The position numbers were made by a program, and so were the translations under genes. 64,000 nt of DNA from Salvelinus alpinus (taxonomy: Eukaryota; Chordata; Actinopteri; Salmoniformes; Salmonidae), in contig NC_092091.1 of assembly GCF_045679555.1 (NCBI RefSeq), positions 15,089,572 to 15,153,571 on the forward strand, in the 5' to 3' direction. The notes beneath the pieces are model-generated. The model was not told the DNA's origin, did not search any database, and worked only from the letters and a program-made list of their open reading frames with translations. Of this stretch, positions 10,366 to 27,000 are shown piece after piece. Within the stretch, counting starts at the first letter, position 1. Every line of letters starts with the position of its first letter.

Positions 10366-13300
10366 ACGGATGCGTGGTCACGCATGACTCCAACACCATC
10401 ATCAAGTTTGCTGACAACACAACGGTGGTAAGCCTGATCACCGATGGCAACGAGTCAGTTTACAGGGATGAGGTCAGAGATTTAGCAGTGTGGTGCCAGG
10501 ATAACAACTTCTCCCTCAACTTCATTAAGATCAAGGAGCAGATCATGGACTGTAGGAGAAAGAGGGGAGAGCACGCCCCCATCAACAAGGCTGTTGTGGA
10601 GCGGTTTGAGAGCTTCAGGTTCCTTGGTGTCCACATCACTAAGGACTTAACATGGTCCACACACATCTGTACAGTCCTAAAGAGGGTATGGCAGCGCATC
10701 TTCCCACTCAGGAGGCTGAAAAGATTTGGCATGGGCTCTCGGATCCTCAAAAAGTTATACAATTAAACCTTCGAGAGCATCTTGACTGGATGCATCGACG
10801 TTTGGTATGACAAATGAACAGCCCTTGACCAATAGACTGTTCACTCTGCTACCGACAGGCAAACGGTACCGGAGTGTCGGCTCTTGGACCAACAGGCTTC
10901 GAGACAGCTTCTACCCCCAAGCCACAAGACTGCTAAATAGTCAATTAATGGTACCTGAACTATCGCTATTTTGCACTGACCCTATTCACACTCACAAGAC
11001 TATATATACGCACCATATACACATTCACTAGACTATATATACACACCATATACACACTCACAAGACTATATATACACACCATATACACACTCACTAGACG
11101 ATATATACACACCATATACTGTATACACACTCACCCACACACACTACATTGACACTCCCACACAAACCCACACACATTCACTACATACGCACAAACAAAC
11201 ATAACACACACACGCATACCGACACAACACAAACACACATACATACACATTACACACGCACACACACTTTTACAGTCGTCATATGCTGCTGCTACTCTGT
11301 CCTTCTTTTACTCTTATTATTATCTCTTCTGATGCCTAGTCACTTAACACTGCCTTCATATGCATACAGTATCTACCTCAAATACCTCGTACCTCTGCAC
11401 AGTGATCTGGTACTGATACTCCCTGTATATAGCTCCACAGTGATCTGGTACTGGTACTCCCCGTATATAGCTCCACAGTGATCTGGTACTGATACTCCCT
11501 GTATATAGCTCCACAGTGATCTGGTACTGGTACTCCCTGTATATAGCTCCACAGTGATCCGGTACTGATACTCCCTGTATATAGCTCCACAGTGATCTGG
11601 TACTGGTACTCCCTGTATATAGCTCCACAGTGATCTGGTACTGGTACTCCCCGTATATAGCTCCACAGTGATCTGGTACTGGTACTCCCTGTATATAGCT
11701 CCACAGTGATCCGGTACTGATACTCCCTGTATATAGCTCCACAGTGATCTGGTACTGGTACTCCCTGTATATAGCTCCACAGTGATCTGGTACTGGTACT
11801 CCCCGTATGTAGCTCCACAGTGATCCGGTACTGATACTCCCTGTATATAGCTCCACAGTGATCTGGTACTGGTACTCCCTGTATATAGCTCCACAGTGAT
11901 CTGGTACTGGTACTCCCTGTATATAGCTCCACAGTGATCTGGTACTGATACTCCCCGTATATAGCTCCACAGTGATCCGGTACTGATACTCGCTGTATAT
12001 AGCTCCACAGTGATATGGTACTGGTACTCCCCGTATATAGCTCCACAGTGATCTGGTACTGATACTCCCTGTATATAGCTCCACATTGATATGGTAGTGG
12101 TACTCCCTGTATATAGCTCCACAGTGATCTGGTACTGATACTCCCCGTATATAGCTCCACAGTGATATGGTACTGGTACTCCCTGTATATAGCTCCACAG
12201 TGATCTGGTACTGGTACTCCCTGTATATAGCTCCACAGTGATCTGGTACTGGTACTCCCTGTATATAGCTCCACATTGATCTGGTACTGGTACTCCCTGT
12301 ATATAGCTCCACAGTGATCTGGTACTGGTACTCCCTGTATATAGCTCCACATTGATCTGGTACTGGTACTCCCTGTATATAGCTCCACAGTGATCCGGTA
12401 CTGGTACTCCCTGTATATAGCTCCACATTGATATGGTACTGGTACTCCCCGTATATAGCTCCACAGTGATCTGGTACTGGTACTCCCTGTATATAGCTCC
12501 ACAGTGATCTGGTACTGGTACTCCCTGTATATAGCTCCACAGTGATCTGGTACTGATACTCCCTGTATATAGCTCCACAGTGATATGGTACTGGTACTCC
12601 CCGTATATAGCTCCACAGTGATCTGGTACTGATACTCCCTGTATATAGCTCCACAGTGATCCGGTACTGATACTCCCTGTATATAGCTCCACAGTGATCT
12701 GGTACTGGTACTCCCCGTATATAGCTCCACAGTGATCTGGTACTGATACTCCCTGTATATAGCTCCACAGTGATCCGGTACTGATACTCCCTGTATATAG
12801 CTCCACAGTGATCTGGTACTGATACTCCCTGTATATAGCTCCACAGTGATATGGTACTGGTACTCCCCGTATATAGCTCCACAGTGATCTGGTACTGATA
12901 CTCCCTGTATATAGCTCCACAGTGATCTGGTACTGATACTCCCTGTATATAGCTCCACAGTGATATGGTACTGGTACTCCCTGTATATAGCTCCACAGTG
13001 ATATGGTACTGGTACTCCCCGTATATAGCTCCACAGTGATCTGGTACTGATACTCCCTGTATATAGCTCCACAGTGATCTGGTACTGATACTCCCTGTAT
13101 ATAGCTCCACAGTGATATGGTACTGGTACTCCCTGTATATAGCTCCACAGTGATATGGTACTGGTACTCCCCGTATATAGCTCCACAGTGATCTGGTACT
13201 GATACTCCCTGTATATAGCTCCACAGTGATCCGGTACTGATACTCCCTGTATATAGCTCCACAGTGATCCGGTACTGATACTCCCTGTATATAGCTCCAC

Positions 13301-14310
13301 AGTGATCCGGTACTGATACTCCCTGTATATAGCTCCACAGTGATCCGGTACTGATACTCCCTGTATATAGCTCCACAGTGATCTGGTACTGATACTCCCT
13401 GTATATAGCTCCACAGTGATCCGGTACTGGTACTCCCTGTATATAGCTCCACATTGATATGGTACTGGTACTCCCTGTATATAGCTCCACAGTGATCTGG
13501 TACTGGTACTCCCTGTATATAGCTCCACAGTGATCTGGTACTGATACTCCCTGTATATAGCTCCACAGTGATCTGGTACTGGTACTCCCTGTATATAGCT
13601 CCACAGTGATCTGGTACTGATACTCCCTGTATATAGCTCCACAGTGATCTGGTACTGGTACTCCCTGTATATAGCTCCACATTGATATGGTACTGGTACC
13701 CCCTGTATATAGCTCCACAGTGATCTGGTACTGATACTCCCTGTATATAGCTCCACAGTGATCTGGTACTGATACTCCCTGTATATAGCTCCACAGTGAT
13801 CTGGTACTGATACTCCCTGTATATAGCTCCACAGTGTTCTGGTACTGATACTCCCTGTATATAGCTCCACAGTGATCTGGTACTGATACTCCCTGTATAT
13901 AGCTCCACAGTGATCTGGTACTGGTACTCCCTGTATATAGCTCCACAGTGATCTGGTACTGATACTCCCTGTATATAGCTCCACAGTGATCTGGTACTGG
14001 TACTCCCTGTATATAGCTCCACAGTGATCTGGTACTGATACTCCCTGTATATAGCTCCACAGTGATCTGGTACTGATACTCCCTGTATATAGCTCCACAG
14101 TGATCTGGTACTGGTACTCCCTGTATATAGCTCCACAGTGATCTGGTACTGATACTCCCTGTATATAGCTCCATTCTTGTGGGTTTAATTTTATTCCTAT
14201 TGTATTACTATTTTATTTTTAAACTATGCATTGTTGGGAAGGGCTCGTAAGCATTTCACAGTAAAGTCTACACCAGTTGTATTCAGCACGTGACATACAA
14301 TTGGATTTGA
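10366..14310 (+). mobile_element. Rex1 (Babar-type) LINE, 5'-truncated, 3' UTR greatly expanded
   Basis: The 3' part of a Rex1 reverse transcriptase is open at 10374-10766: DSNTIIKFADNTTVVSLIT, with the YADD-type box read as FADN, then LAVWCQDNNFSLNF, FRFLGVHITKDLTWSTHIC and RRLKRFGMGSRIL. It stops there, and more Rex1 sequence (ACCGGAGTGTCGGCTC, CTTCGAGACAGCTTCTACCC, CTGCTAAATAGTCAATTAAT) continues to about 10960. The 3' UTR is CA/TA-rich, then comes the 38-bp array (11395-14172), then the usual end TGCATTGTTGGGAAGGGCTC to ATTTGATTTGA near 14310. The catalytic box has Asn for the second Asp, so the copy is dead. Confidence 0.9.
11395..14172. repeat. 38-bp minisatellite, about 73 copies, inside the Rex1 3' UTR
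   Basis: The unit is CTCCACAGTGATCTGGTAC plus TGATACTCCCTGTATATAG (38 bp). Variants recur: GGTACT for GATACT, CCCCGTAT for CCCTGTAT, TCCGG or TATGG for TCTGG, ACATTG for ACAGTG. The span of 2,778 bp divides by 38 into about 73 copies. Every minus-strand frame is open because the unit holds no stop there. From memory, ordinary salmonid Rex1 copies have only about two of these units, so this is a local expansion. Confidence 0.95.
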
Positions 14311-14321
14311 TTTGACAGACA

Positions 14322-14413
14322 CAGGATAGGCCGTCATTATAAAAATAATTTGTCCTTAACTGACTTGCTTAGTTAAATAAAGGTTAAATTAAAAAATAAC
14401 AAAAATAAATAAA
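14322..14413 (+). mobile_element. SINE/LINE 3' tail fragment
   Basis: TTTGTCCTTAACTGACTTGC then TTAGTTAAATAAAGGTTAAA and an A/T-rich end match the tail of the SINE at 22385-22635 in the opposite orientation. Confidence 0.65.
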
Positions 14414-15144
14414 CAGACACACACACTGTTTTAGGGTCACAATCAAAAACTCATATTATTGAAATGTGGGAGTTTAAGGCTGTGTATCTATTAGAGGATA
14501 TTCCCATCGACAAGCAATTATGCCACAAAATTAAGTTGAAGCTCTCACAATTATCTGCTCTCCCTCTCCCTTCTTACCCAGTTTAAAGCAATTCTGATTT
14601 AATAACACCAAAACATGCCACTGAGAAACCCATAGCAGAAAACGAGCCTACACCGCCCTCTGCTGTTTATTCAGTAATATGACCATACTCAGAAAACAGA
14701 AAAATACTTTTAACAGTAGAATCCATAGCCAGCAGTGGCGATAGAACAATCTTCAGTAGGAATGAGCCTGTGTGCTTTAAACTGACAGCTGGGAAGATGA
14801 TGAGGTTTCATTGTGATTTGTGCACAAACTGTTATTTATCTGGGTATTGTGTCTGAGTACTTCAGTGCAGCACAAAGTGTGTATATTTCAAATATTTAAA
14901 TATTACATTTCAAGACATTAGACTGCAGAGGCAGAAGACAAATTTAAGTTATTCATTAACATGACTGTGAAGTGCAATGATTATATTGTATTTTATTTCA
15001 TTGTATTATTTGTATTATTTTAATGATTACTTCATTGGCAAAGTGGGCAAACTTAGACAGGAAATGCCAACAATGAACAGTGAGCCATTATATTCATGCA
15101 TAAAAAAAACAAATAATTAAAGAAAAGCATTGCGAGTTTTAATT
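14414..15144. other. Non-coding stretch, nothing recognised
   Basis: AT-rich, with no ORF, repeat or splice pattern that I can support. Confidence 0.55.
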
Positions 15145-16612
15145 TTGTAAAGTTAGTGTCGGAGCGATGGGAAAATTATTGTTATCGATCAATAATAACA
15201 AATCTCCTTGCATTGACATCTTAGATGGAAAGCTACTGAGGATGGTAGCTGACTCTATAGCCACTCCTATCTGACATATTTTTACTCTGAGCCTAGAGGA
15301 AAGTCTTTGTCCTCAGGCCTGGAGGGAAGCCAAAGTAATTCCACTACCCAAGAGTGCAAAGCGGCCTTTACTGGTTCTAACAGCAGATCTATAAGCTTGC
15401 TGCCAGCTCTTAGCAAATTGTTGGAAATAAATTGTATTTAACCAAATATAATGCTATTTCTCTGTAAACAAATTAACAACAGACTTTCAGCATGCTTATA
15501 GAGAAGGGCACTCAACATGCACTGCACCTACACAAATGACCGATGATTGGTTGAAAGAAATTGATAATAAGAAGTTTGTGTGAGCTGTACTGTTAGATTT
15601 CAGTGCAGCCTTTGATAATATTGACCATAACCTGTTGTTCAACTGCCATATCATGGATTCAGAGCTATCTATCTAATATAACTCAAAGGGTTCTTTAATG
15701 GAAGCTTCTCTAATGTCAAACATGTAAAGTGTGGTGTACCACAAGGCAGCTCTCTAGGCCCTCTACTCATTTATATATTTATCAATGACCTGCCACTGGC
15801 ATTAAACAAGCATGTGTGTCCATGTATGCTGATGAATAAACCATATACACATCAGCAATCACAGCTAAAGATGGAGAGAGGTCTGTCTGTAATAAAGAAA
15901 TGCTCTGCTTTTTTGACACCACACTCCAAAAAGCAAGTTCTGCAGGCTCTAGTTTTGTATAATCTTGATTATTGTCCAGTCATGTGGTCCAGTGCTGTAA
16001 GGAAAGACCTAGTTAAGCTGCAGCTGGCCCAGAACAGAGAGGCACGTCTTGCTCTTCATTGTAATCAGAGGGCTGATATAAATACTATGCATGCCAGTCT
16101 CTCTTGGCTAAGAGTTGATGAGAGACTGACTGCATTACTTCTTCTTTTTATAAGAAACATGAATGTGTTGAAAATCCCAAATTGTTTGCATAGTATACTT
16201 ACACACAGCTCTAACACATACACACTTACCACACCAGACATGCCAACAGGGGTCTTTACACAGTCCCAAAATCCAGAACAAATTCAATAAAGCGTACACT
16301 GTTATATAGAGCCATTATTGCATGGAACTCATCTCATATTGCTCAAATAAACAGCAACACTGGTTCAAAAAAACAGATAAAGCAACACCTCACGGCACAA
16401 CACCTCCCCTATTTGACCTAGATAGTTTGTGTTTATGCATTGATATGTAGGCTATGTATGCCTTTACATTTTTTTTTAATGTAGTTCTGTCCTTGAGCTG
16501 TTCTTGTCTATTAATGTTCTGTGTTATGTCATGTTTCATGTTTTGTGTGGACACCAGGAAGAGTAGCTGCTGTTTTTGCAACAGCTAATGGGGATCCTAA
16601 TAAAATACCAAA
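15145..16612 (+). mobile_element. Decayed LINE with 3' tail
   Basis: RT blocks survive in several frames: AWREAKVIPLPKS (about 15325), HAYREGHSTC (about 15490), LLDFSAAFDNIDHNLL (about 15590), CGVPQGSSLGPLLI (about 15730). A longer open part at 15814-16290 covers the C-terminal domain (LVLYNLDYCPVMWSSAVRKD and SLSWLRVDERLTALLLL). The YADD box reads as CMLMNK, so the active site is lost. The tail GAAGAGTAGCTGCTGTTTTT to GGGGATCCTAATAAAATACC is one I know from salmonid LINEs. Many breaks; older than the elements in the array. Confidence 0.8.
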
Positions 16613-16618
16613 TACCCA

Positions 16619-16795
16619 ATAATGGTATTGTATTATATTGTATTATATTGTATTAAATTATATTGTATTTTCTTGTATTATATTGTATTGTGTTATATTG
16701 TATTATTTTGTGTTGTATTTTATTGTATTTTATTGTATTCCATTGTATTGCATTTTATTGTATTGTATTTGATTATATTGTATTGTATTCACTTA
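16619..16795. repeat. (TATTG)n / TATTGTATTG simple repeat
   Basis: AT-rich pentamer-like repeats directly after the LINE tail, likely grown from its A/T-rich 3' end. Confidence 0.9.
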
Positions 16796-16845
16796 GGATT
16801 GAGAAGCAGTAGAAATAGGCTAGAGGTCTATTTTTGTCATGTCAT

Positions 16846-21527
<4,682 letters not shown>

Positions 21528-22384
21528 CTTGTAGATTCTGGGGCTCAGCTTCTCTAGGACACAGTGAGAGTGAGAGACTCAGTAAAGTCTGGTTGGTCCA
21601 GCTGTCTCGAGATGTAGTTTCTGATATACTGTAATGTATTCAACTCTTGATCTCTACTCTCTTTCTCTCTTTGCACTGGTACATTCAAACAAACTATGTA
21701 CCTTCCTCCTTCTGCATCTCTCTCTCTCTCTCTCCATTTCTATACTTGTTTCAACACTCCTACCACATCTTATTTTTGACAATCGTTCCCGCTTCCTCCT
21801 TATGGAGCCTAAAATAAAGGCCATGAAGCAGCTTGGCTGTTGAACTTCAATATTGGATATGGTGAATCCATCCTCTCTCAAGTTTTCCCCTTTTCAGCAT
21901 GGTATCCTTTAAAAACTTACTTGGTTAACCATGTGTGGTTTGAAGAGCATTTTCATGAATCTGATTTATGTCTATCTGAAATATCTTTGACTCAACCTCA
22001 TGAACTGAATCGAGTTGACTGTACAAAGAGCCATTAGCTCATTTACAGTGGAGCTACGTCTTAAGCGGTTTAGGCCTACTCCAATTCACTCTGAAGCCTA
22101 TCCATTATGCCTTCTGTTTTGATGGGAAGAATCTCACTTGTTTACCATTATTTATTTTGCGACTTCCTATATTACTAAGATGTTAATAGTCACACTACTG
22201 AGAGCCCTTTGAAGCTGTAAAATAGAGGAAACAGTATTGTCCTCTTTTCCATCTCTCCTCATGTAATGTAATTTGCCTACATGAGAGCTCTCCTCTCTCT
22301 GTCCCTCTCCCTCTCTTTCTCTGAGAATCCACCCAATGGCTGGGTTTATTGCGAACAAGCTTTACATGGAAACGAGAATTATGG
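21528..22384. other. Upstream region of the receptor, no gene seen
   Basis: It contains the 5' UTR side of the receptor (about 21528-21620, minus strand) and CT-rich runs at 21655-21740 and 22285-22322. No TATA box or other promoter element stands out. Confidence 0.5.
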
Positions 22385-22635
22385 GTACATTTATTTATTT
22401 TATTTAACCTTTATTTAACTAGGCAGGTCAGTTAAGAACAAATTCTTATTTACAATGACAGCCTGCCCAGGCCAAACCCTCCCCTAACACGGACGATGCT
22501 GGGCCAGTTGTGCGCCGCTCTATGGGACTCCCGATCACGGCCGGTTATGATACAGCCAGGATCGAACCAGGGTCTGTAGTGATGCCTCCAGCACTGAGAT
22601 GCAGAGCCTTAGACCGCTGCGCCAGTCATGCGTCA
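22385..22635 (-). mobile_element. tRNA-derived salmonid SINE
   Basis: On the minus strand the head has an A box (TGGCGCAGCGGTCT, 22611-22624) and a B box (GGTTCGATCC, 22559-22568), the internal RNA polymerase III promoter. The body includes CCGTGATCGGGAGTCCCATA and the tail GACCTGCCTAGTTAAATAAA. It abuts the Tc1-like fragment at 22636 and probably inserted into it. Confidence 0.85.
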
Positions 22636-23062
22636 TACAGGGGGATAGGACAAGGGAAGGAGAGTGATGGTGTATTGCATCAGATGACCTGGCCTCCACA
22701 ATCTCCCGACCTCAACCTAATTGAGATGGTTTGGGATGAGTTGGATCGCAAAGTGAAGGAAAAGCAGCCAACAAGTGCTCAGCATATGTGGGAACTCCTT
22801 CAAGACTGTTGGAAAAGCATTCCAGGTGAATACCTCATGAAGCTGGTTGCGAGAATGCCAAGAGTGTGCAAAGCTGTCATCAAGGCAATAGGTGGGTGGC
22901 TACATTGAAGAATCTCAAATATATGTTGATTTGTTTCACACTTTTTTTTGGTTACTACATGATTCCATATGTGTTATTTATTTCTACAATACATTTCTAC
23001 AATGTAGAAAATAGTACAAATAAAGAAGAGTAGGTGTGTCCGAACTTTTGACTGGTACTGTA
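22636..23062 (+). mobile_element. Tc1-like transposon, 3' fragment
   Basis: It is open from the SINE junction to 22908 and reads the C-terminal part of a Tc1 transposase: GVLHQMTWPPQSPDLNLIEM (with the final catalytic Glu), WELLQDCWKSIPGEYLMKL and ARMPRVCKAVIKAIGG. The 3' untranslated part ends in the terminal sequence GTCCGAACTTTTGACTGGTA. The first two thirds of the element are missing. This is a different subfamily from the copy at 401-1778. Confidence 0.85.
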
Positions 23063-23157
23063 TATCTCTCTCGCATGGAAATGTCCCACTCCTCAAGATA
23101 GACAATTAAGGTTTCCAAATTCTTACAAGCATCTTTCTTCTGGCCAAAAACACATAT

Positions 23158-23290
23158 AGGGGTGGGTAATTCCAGTCCTTGAGGGCCTGATTGGTGTCAC
23201 AGTTTTGCGGCAGCCCCAGCTAACACCTGACTCCAATAATCACCTAATCATGATCTTCAGTTTAGAATGCAATTTTGGCATGTAACTACA
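23158..23290. repeat. Dispersed fish repeat fragment
   Basis: GGGTGGGTAATTCCAGTCCT, TGAGGGCCTGATTGGTGTCA and CTCCAATAATCACCTAATCA form a sequence I know as a common fish interspersed repeat. Class unknown. Confidence 0.5.
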
Positions 23291-23705
23291 TAGTTCAGCC
23301 CTCCAGTACGTTGCTATAAAAATTCTATAAAAAAAAGCTATAAAATGTTTTGTAGCAATTATTAGACATAGGTTACAAAACTTCGTTCAAATAAAGTGTT
23401 TTACCCCAAAAAAACTGTAGCATATTAGCCTACCTAACTTCCTCTACAATATGTCGAGCCTCCTTTAATTTGGCAAACTATGTTCCACCTTAAAAAAAAA
23501 TCCTCCACTGGGTTGTCTCGCTCTGCCCCAGTCCTGTCACTGCCGGACTTCCACTGTTTTGAATTTGACTCATGAGAGAAACTTAGCCCATAGGAATTTA
23601 GATTTTGAAAGCATAAGAAACGCAATGCAAATCTTGTAAGGCACAATTTGCCGACCCAATACAGAAGGCCTCGACACCTAATTGCAATTGCCGTTTCCTA
23701 CAGCA
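23291..23705. other. Native upstream flank of the thioesterase array
   Basis: Single-copy in the window: it precedes unit 1 only. It ends in CTACAGCA, the left duplication breakpoint. No gene seen. Confidence 0.6.
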
Positions 23706-24095
23706 GTTGTTAGGACAACACTGGCAAGTTGGTAAAACTGCGTAACGTTATATGCTACGTTTTGTAGAAGCTGGCGACATTAACGTTATTAATTAAGACT
23801 TCCAGAATATGGTATATTAGGCAACACTTTATTTTGTGCGGGTGATAATAACTGCTGTGTGATGCTACATTGTTTATTGTTGTCTGAATTGGTTGTTACA
23901 CAGTAGCCTAGAGGTAAACACTTCCAATGCATTCTGCTCTGAGTCTTTCCAGCTCTAGCCCGTGACGCTCAGTCTGTCAACATGAACTTTGATCCTCCTT
24001 AACTGTGTTGTCTCATTTCACAATTTAAGCTACTTACTAACGTTATATGTCGGTGCGGCTTTGTTGAGAGGAAATTTCTATGCAATTTTGACAGG
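23706..24095 (+). promoter_or_regulatory. Upstream region shared by all five gene copies (390 bp)
   Basis: This is the only native upstream sequence carried by every copy (also at 30169, 36632, 43095 and 51451). Any promoter common to the five genes must lie here or inside the gene. No clear TATA box. TTTTGACAG directly before GATG could be a splice acceptor for an upstream non-coding exon. Confidence 0.35.
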
Positions 24096-27000
24096 ATGAC
24101 GGAAAAAGCAGCGACGCCTATGCTTTTGCTTCACCCGTCCAGGGGACTAATCGATGAAAAGTTCAGTTTAATCGTCCAAAATTTGTCGCAAATTCAAGAT
24201 ATCACCTTGCACGCGCTGATCCACTCAGATGATGGCGACTACTGGGAGGCCTTTGGCCACTATGTTAGTGATGCTACAGGACTTGTAAATGGTAGGCTAC
24301 TTGTATTTAATGTCACACATTTTCATTGAAGTTTGTTTGTACTGTTATCAATAATTTTAAGAGTTCAATTCATATTTAAAACCCTCTCACATAAACTACC
24401 CAAATATCTTTACAGTTGCCAATGATTCAAGTTTAGGAGGGACATATGATGGCGTGGAACCCATGGGACTGTTGTGGAGCATGAGACCAGTACCTGGCAG
24501 TAGAATTGGACTCAGGTAAACTGAAACTCCACCCTAAAAATAATACATTGATAAAGTTGTAATTTTTTTATCAAAGGCCACCAGTTGAATTATAAACAAT
24601 GTCTTGTAATTTTAGGTTGAGAAAGAAGGAGGTCCACACTCCCATGGTGGTGCACATCTCTGTGTACAGGGGACACATGAGTCAGGGGTTCAGAGAGCAG
24701 GTGGCCCTGGCGAGTGTCGTCACAGAGCGCTGGTACATGGCCCCTGGAGTCCGCAGGGTCGACATCACAGAGGGAGGGGTCACAGGGACCCTATTCCTGC
24801 CACCAGGTATGTCATAGTTTTTAGCTACATACACCTCACTTTCAATAATTACAATTAAAATCATCCAAAGATATGATTATCATAAGAGGATATATAGCCC
24901 AGGTCTGAACAGACCATGTTGTGTTGGAAGGACCCGGGCCCTTCCCTGCCCTGTTGGATCTGTGGGGTGGGGGTGGCGGTCTGGTGGAGTATCGCTCTGC
25001 CCTCCTGTCGTCGCATGGCTTTGTCTGTCTGGCCCTGGAGTACATGACACCCCGGACCTCTGGGGGCTCAACCTCTCATGTGGGGAACGAATACTTTGAG
25101 GTACCAGTATATGTTACTAGACCACTGCATTTTGGCTGATCTGCACTGTCATATTTAGTGTCATAGGTGCCTCAAATGACAGTGATCAACTGATATATAG
25201 CACATATTTTACTTTCACAAGGTGATATGCTCTGTATATGGTGTATTCTTATTCAGGAAGGAAGCTATAAGCTCTAGGTAATGAAACCCACAAAGCTCAT
25301 CCAAAGGTTCGTTCACCTTGTCTGTGCAACCAATCCCTTGCACAACCAACACATTCAACTGTTATTTGTAGGAACTGACATTGGATTTTGTTCTTATCTT
25401 AATAGTGTGTTGTAAAATGTGTCATTGGGTTACGTTTGTTGAAGTATGAACCTTAAAGAAAACGTGACGAGACAACTAGACCAATTTCCTACAATAAAAA
25501 AAGTATGAGAAATGTATGCACTCACTACTGTAAGTCGCTCTGGATAAAAGCGTCTGCTAAATTACTAAAATGTAACCTTCTCCCACTTTTATGGTACTTA
25601 CATTAATATTTAATAAAGTTATTACTACAGTAATAAAGAAACAGAATATCCTGTGTCAAAATATGACTGCTGTGGTAACAATTTAAAATCAAGTTTTGTA
25701 CGACAGTCTTAGTAAGTGGCCTTGCACGAGCCTTGGTTTGTGCGAGCCGGAACGACTCATAGGGCAGGAGCCTACTATATCTCCTGTTTCTGTAGCGTGA
25801 TACACCCCTTGACGGGACGCTAGTCTATCGCAGGGCCTTACCCCCAATCTATCTCCTTAATGCTGAGGGCCAAGCAGGGACGCATCGGTTACCATTTTTA
25901 CAGTTATTGGTATGACTTGGCCGGGGATCGAACTCCCAACCTTCCATTCTCAGGGCGGACACACTGACCACAATTGTAGTTCATATGAAATGTTCTATTT
26001 TTCACTCTAGGCTGCGTTCACCGTTCTCAAACAGCACCCTCAGGTGTGTGGGGACAGGATAGCGATACTGGGCCTGTCCTTTGGGACCTCAGTGGCTTTG
26101 GGGATGGCCGTGTACTCCACTGTGATTCAGGTAGGAGAGTGCTCATACCGCACTAGCAGAATAATGTGGAGATGTGTGTATATATTTGTGTTTTTGTCTG
26201 TGTGTGTTTGTATTTCGGTGTCTTATACTGTTGGTCCTCTATCAGCCCAGGTGTTTGGTATGTGTGAGTGGCAGTCATGTCCAGCCGGTGAAAGGCTCAC
26301 TCTCTGATGTCTTCAGTGAGATTAATAAGTATGTGTATTATCACGTGTTTAAAGATGTGTATACATTTGTGCTTCCACTTTGATCCTCTAATAATAATTC
26401 AATATAACTTACTCGTCTGTGTGTTTAATTTCCTAGAAACGTCCGTAACACTCGCTATGATGAGGAGAATCGAGTGATCTGGCGGGATCTGCTTCTACCC
26501 ATTCCAACTGATCCAAACAAGAAAGTGGATGTGGGTTTAAATCAAACTGGATTCTACCCTGATTTTAACCTATACCCTCATTGTACTCACTTTATAGCTG
26601 TTCTCCCTTGTCTGTTTTGACTTTATAAGGAATGTAGCATTGTCTATCCCAATGGTTTACTGTTGTGTCCTGGTTAGGTGGGGCAGCTGAAATGTCCTGT
26701 TCTAATGATTGTGGGTGAGGATGACCAAAACTGGCCTGCCACTGAGTCAGCAGAGGACGTGAGTACAGTTTTTAACAATGCTTGGATTGCTGCAGAAATA
26801 TGTATTATTAAAGTGGTTCTACTGTAATTTTTTACAGTATGTTTTTGATGCCCAACACTGATGTAGAACTGACAGAGTTCTTGTGCCTCCTCAGATGAAG
26901 CAGATGATGGAGAAAGCAGGGAACAGTCACCTGCTGACCACTCTGTCCTACCCTGGAGCTGGTCACCTGATTGAACCGCCGTATAGTCCTCATATCCGTG

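Noticed and set aside
11356-14174. Three minus-strand ORFs of over 900 codons
   Set aside because: They are the three frames of a 38-bp minisatellite lacking minus-strand stops; no non-repetitive domain is present.
21655-21881. Short ORFs on both strands near CT-rich sequence
   Set aside because: Low-complexity composition; no family resemblance.
22550-22630. A functional tRNA gene
   Set aside because: A and B boxes are present but the body and tail are those of a SINE; no cloverleaf anticodon arm that I can support.
24682-25139. Minus-strand and shifted ORFs inside each array gene (60-72 codons)
   Set aside because: They overlap well-supported exons in the other strand or frame and recur only because the unit is repeated.
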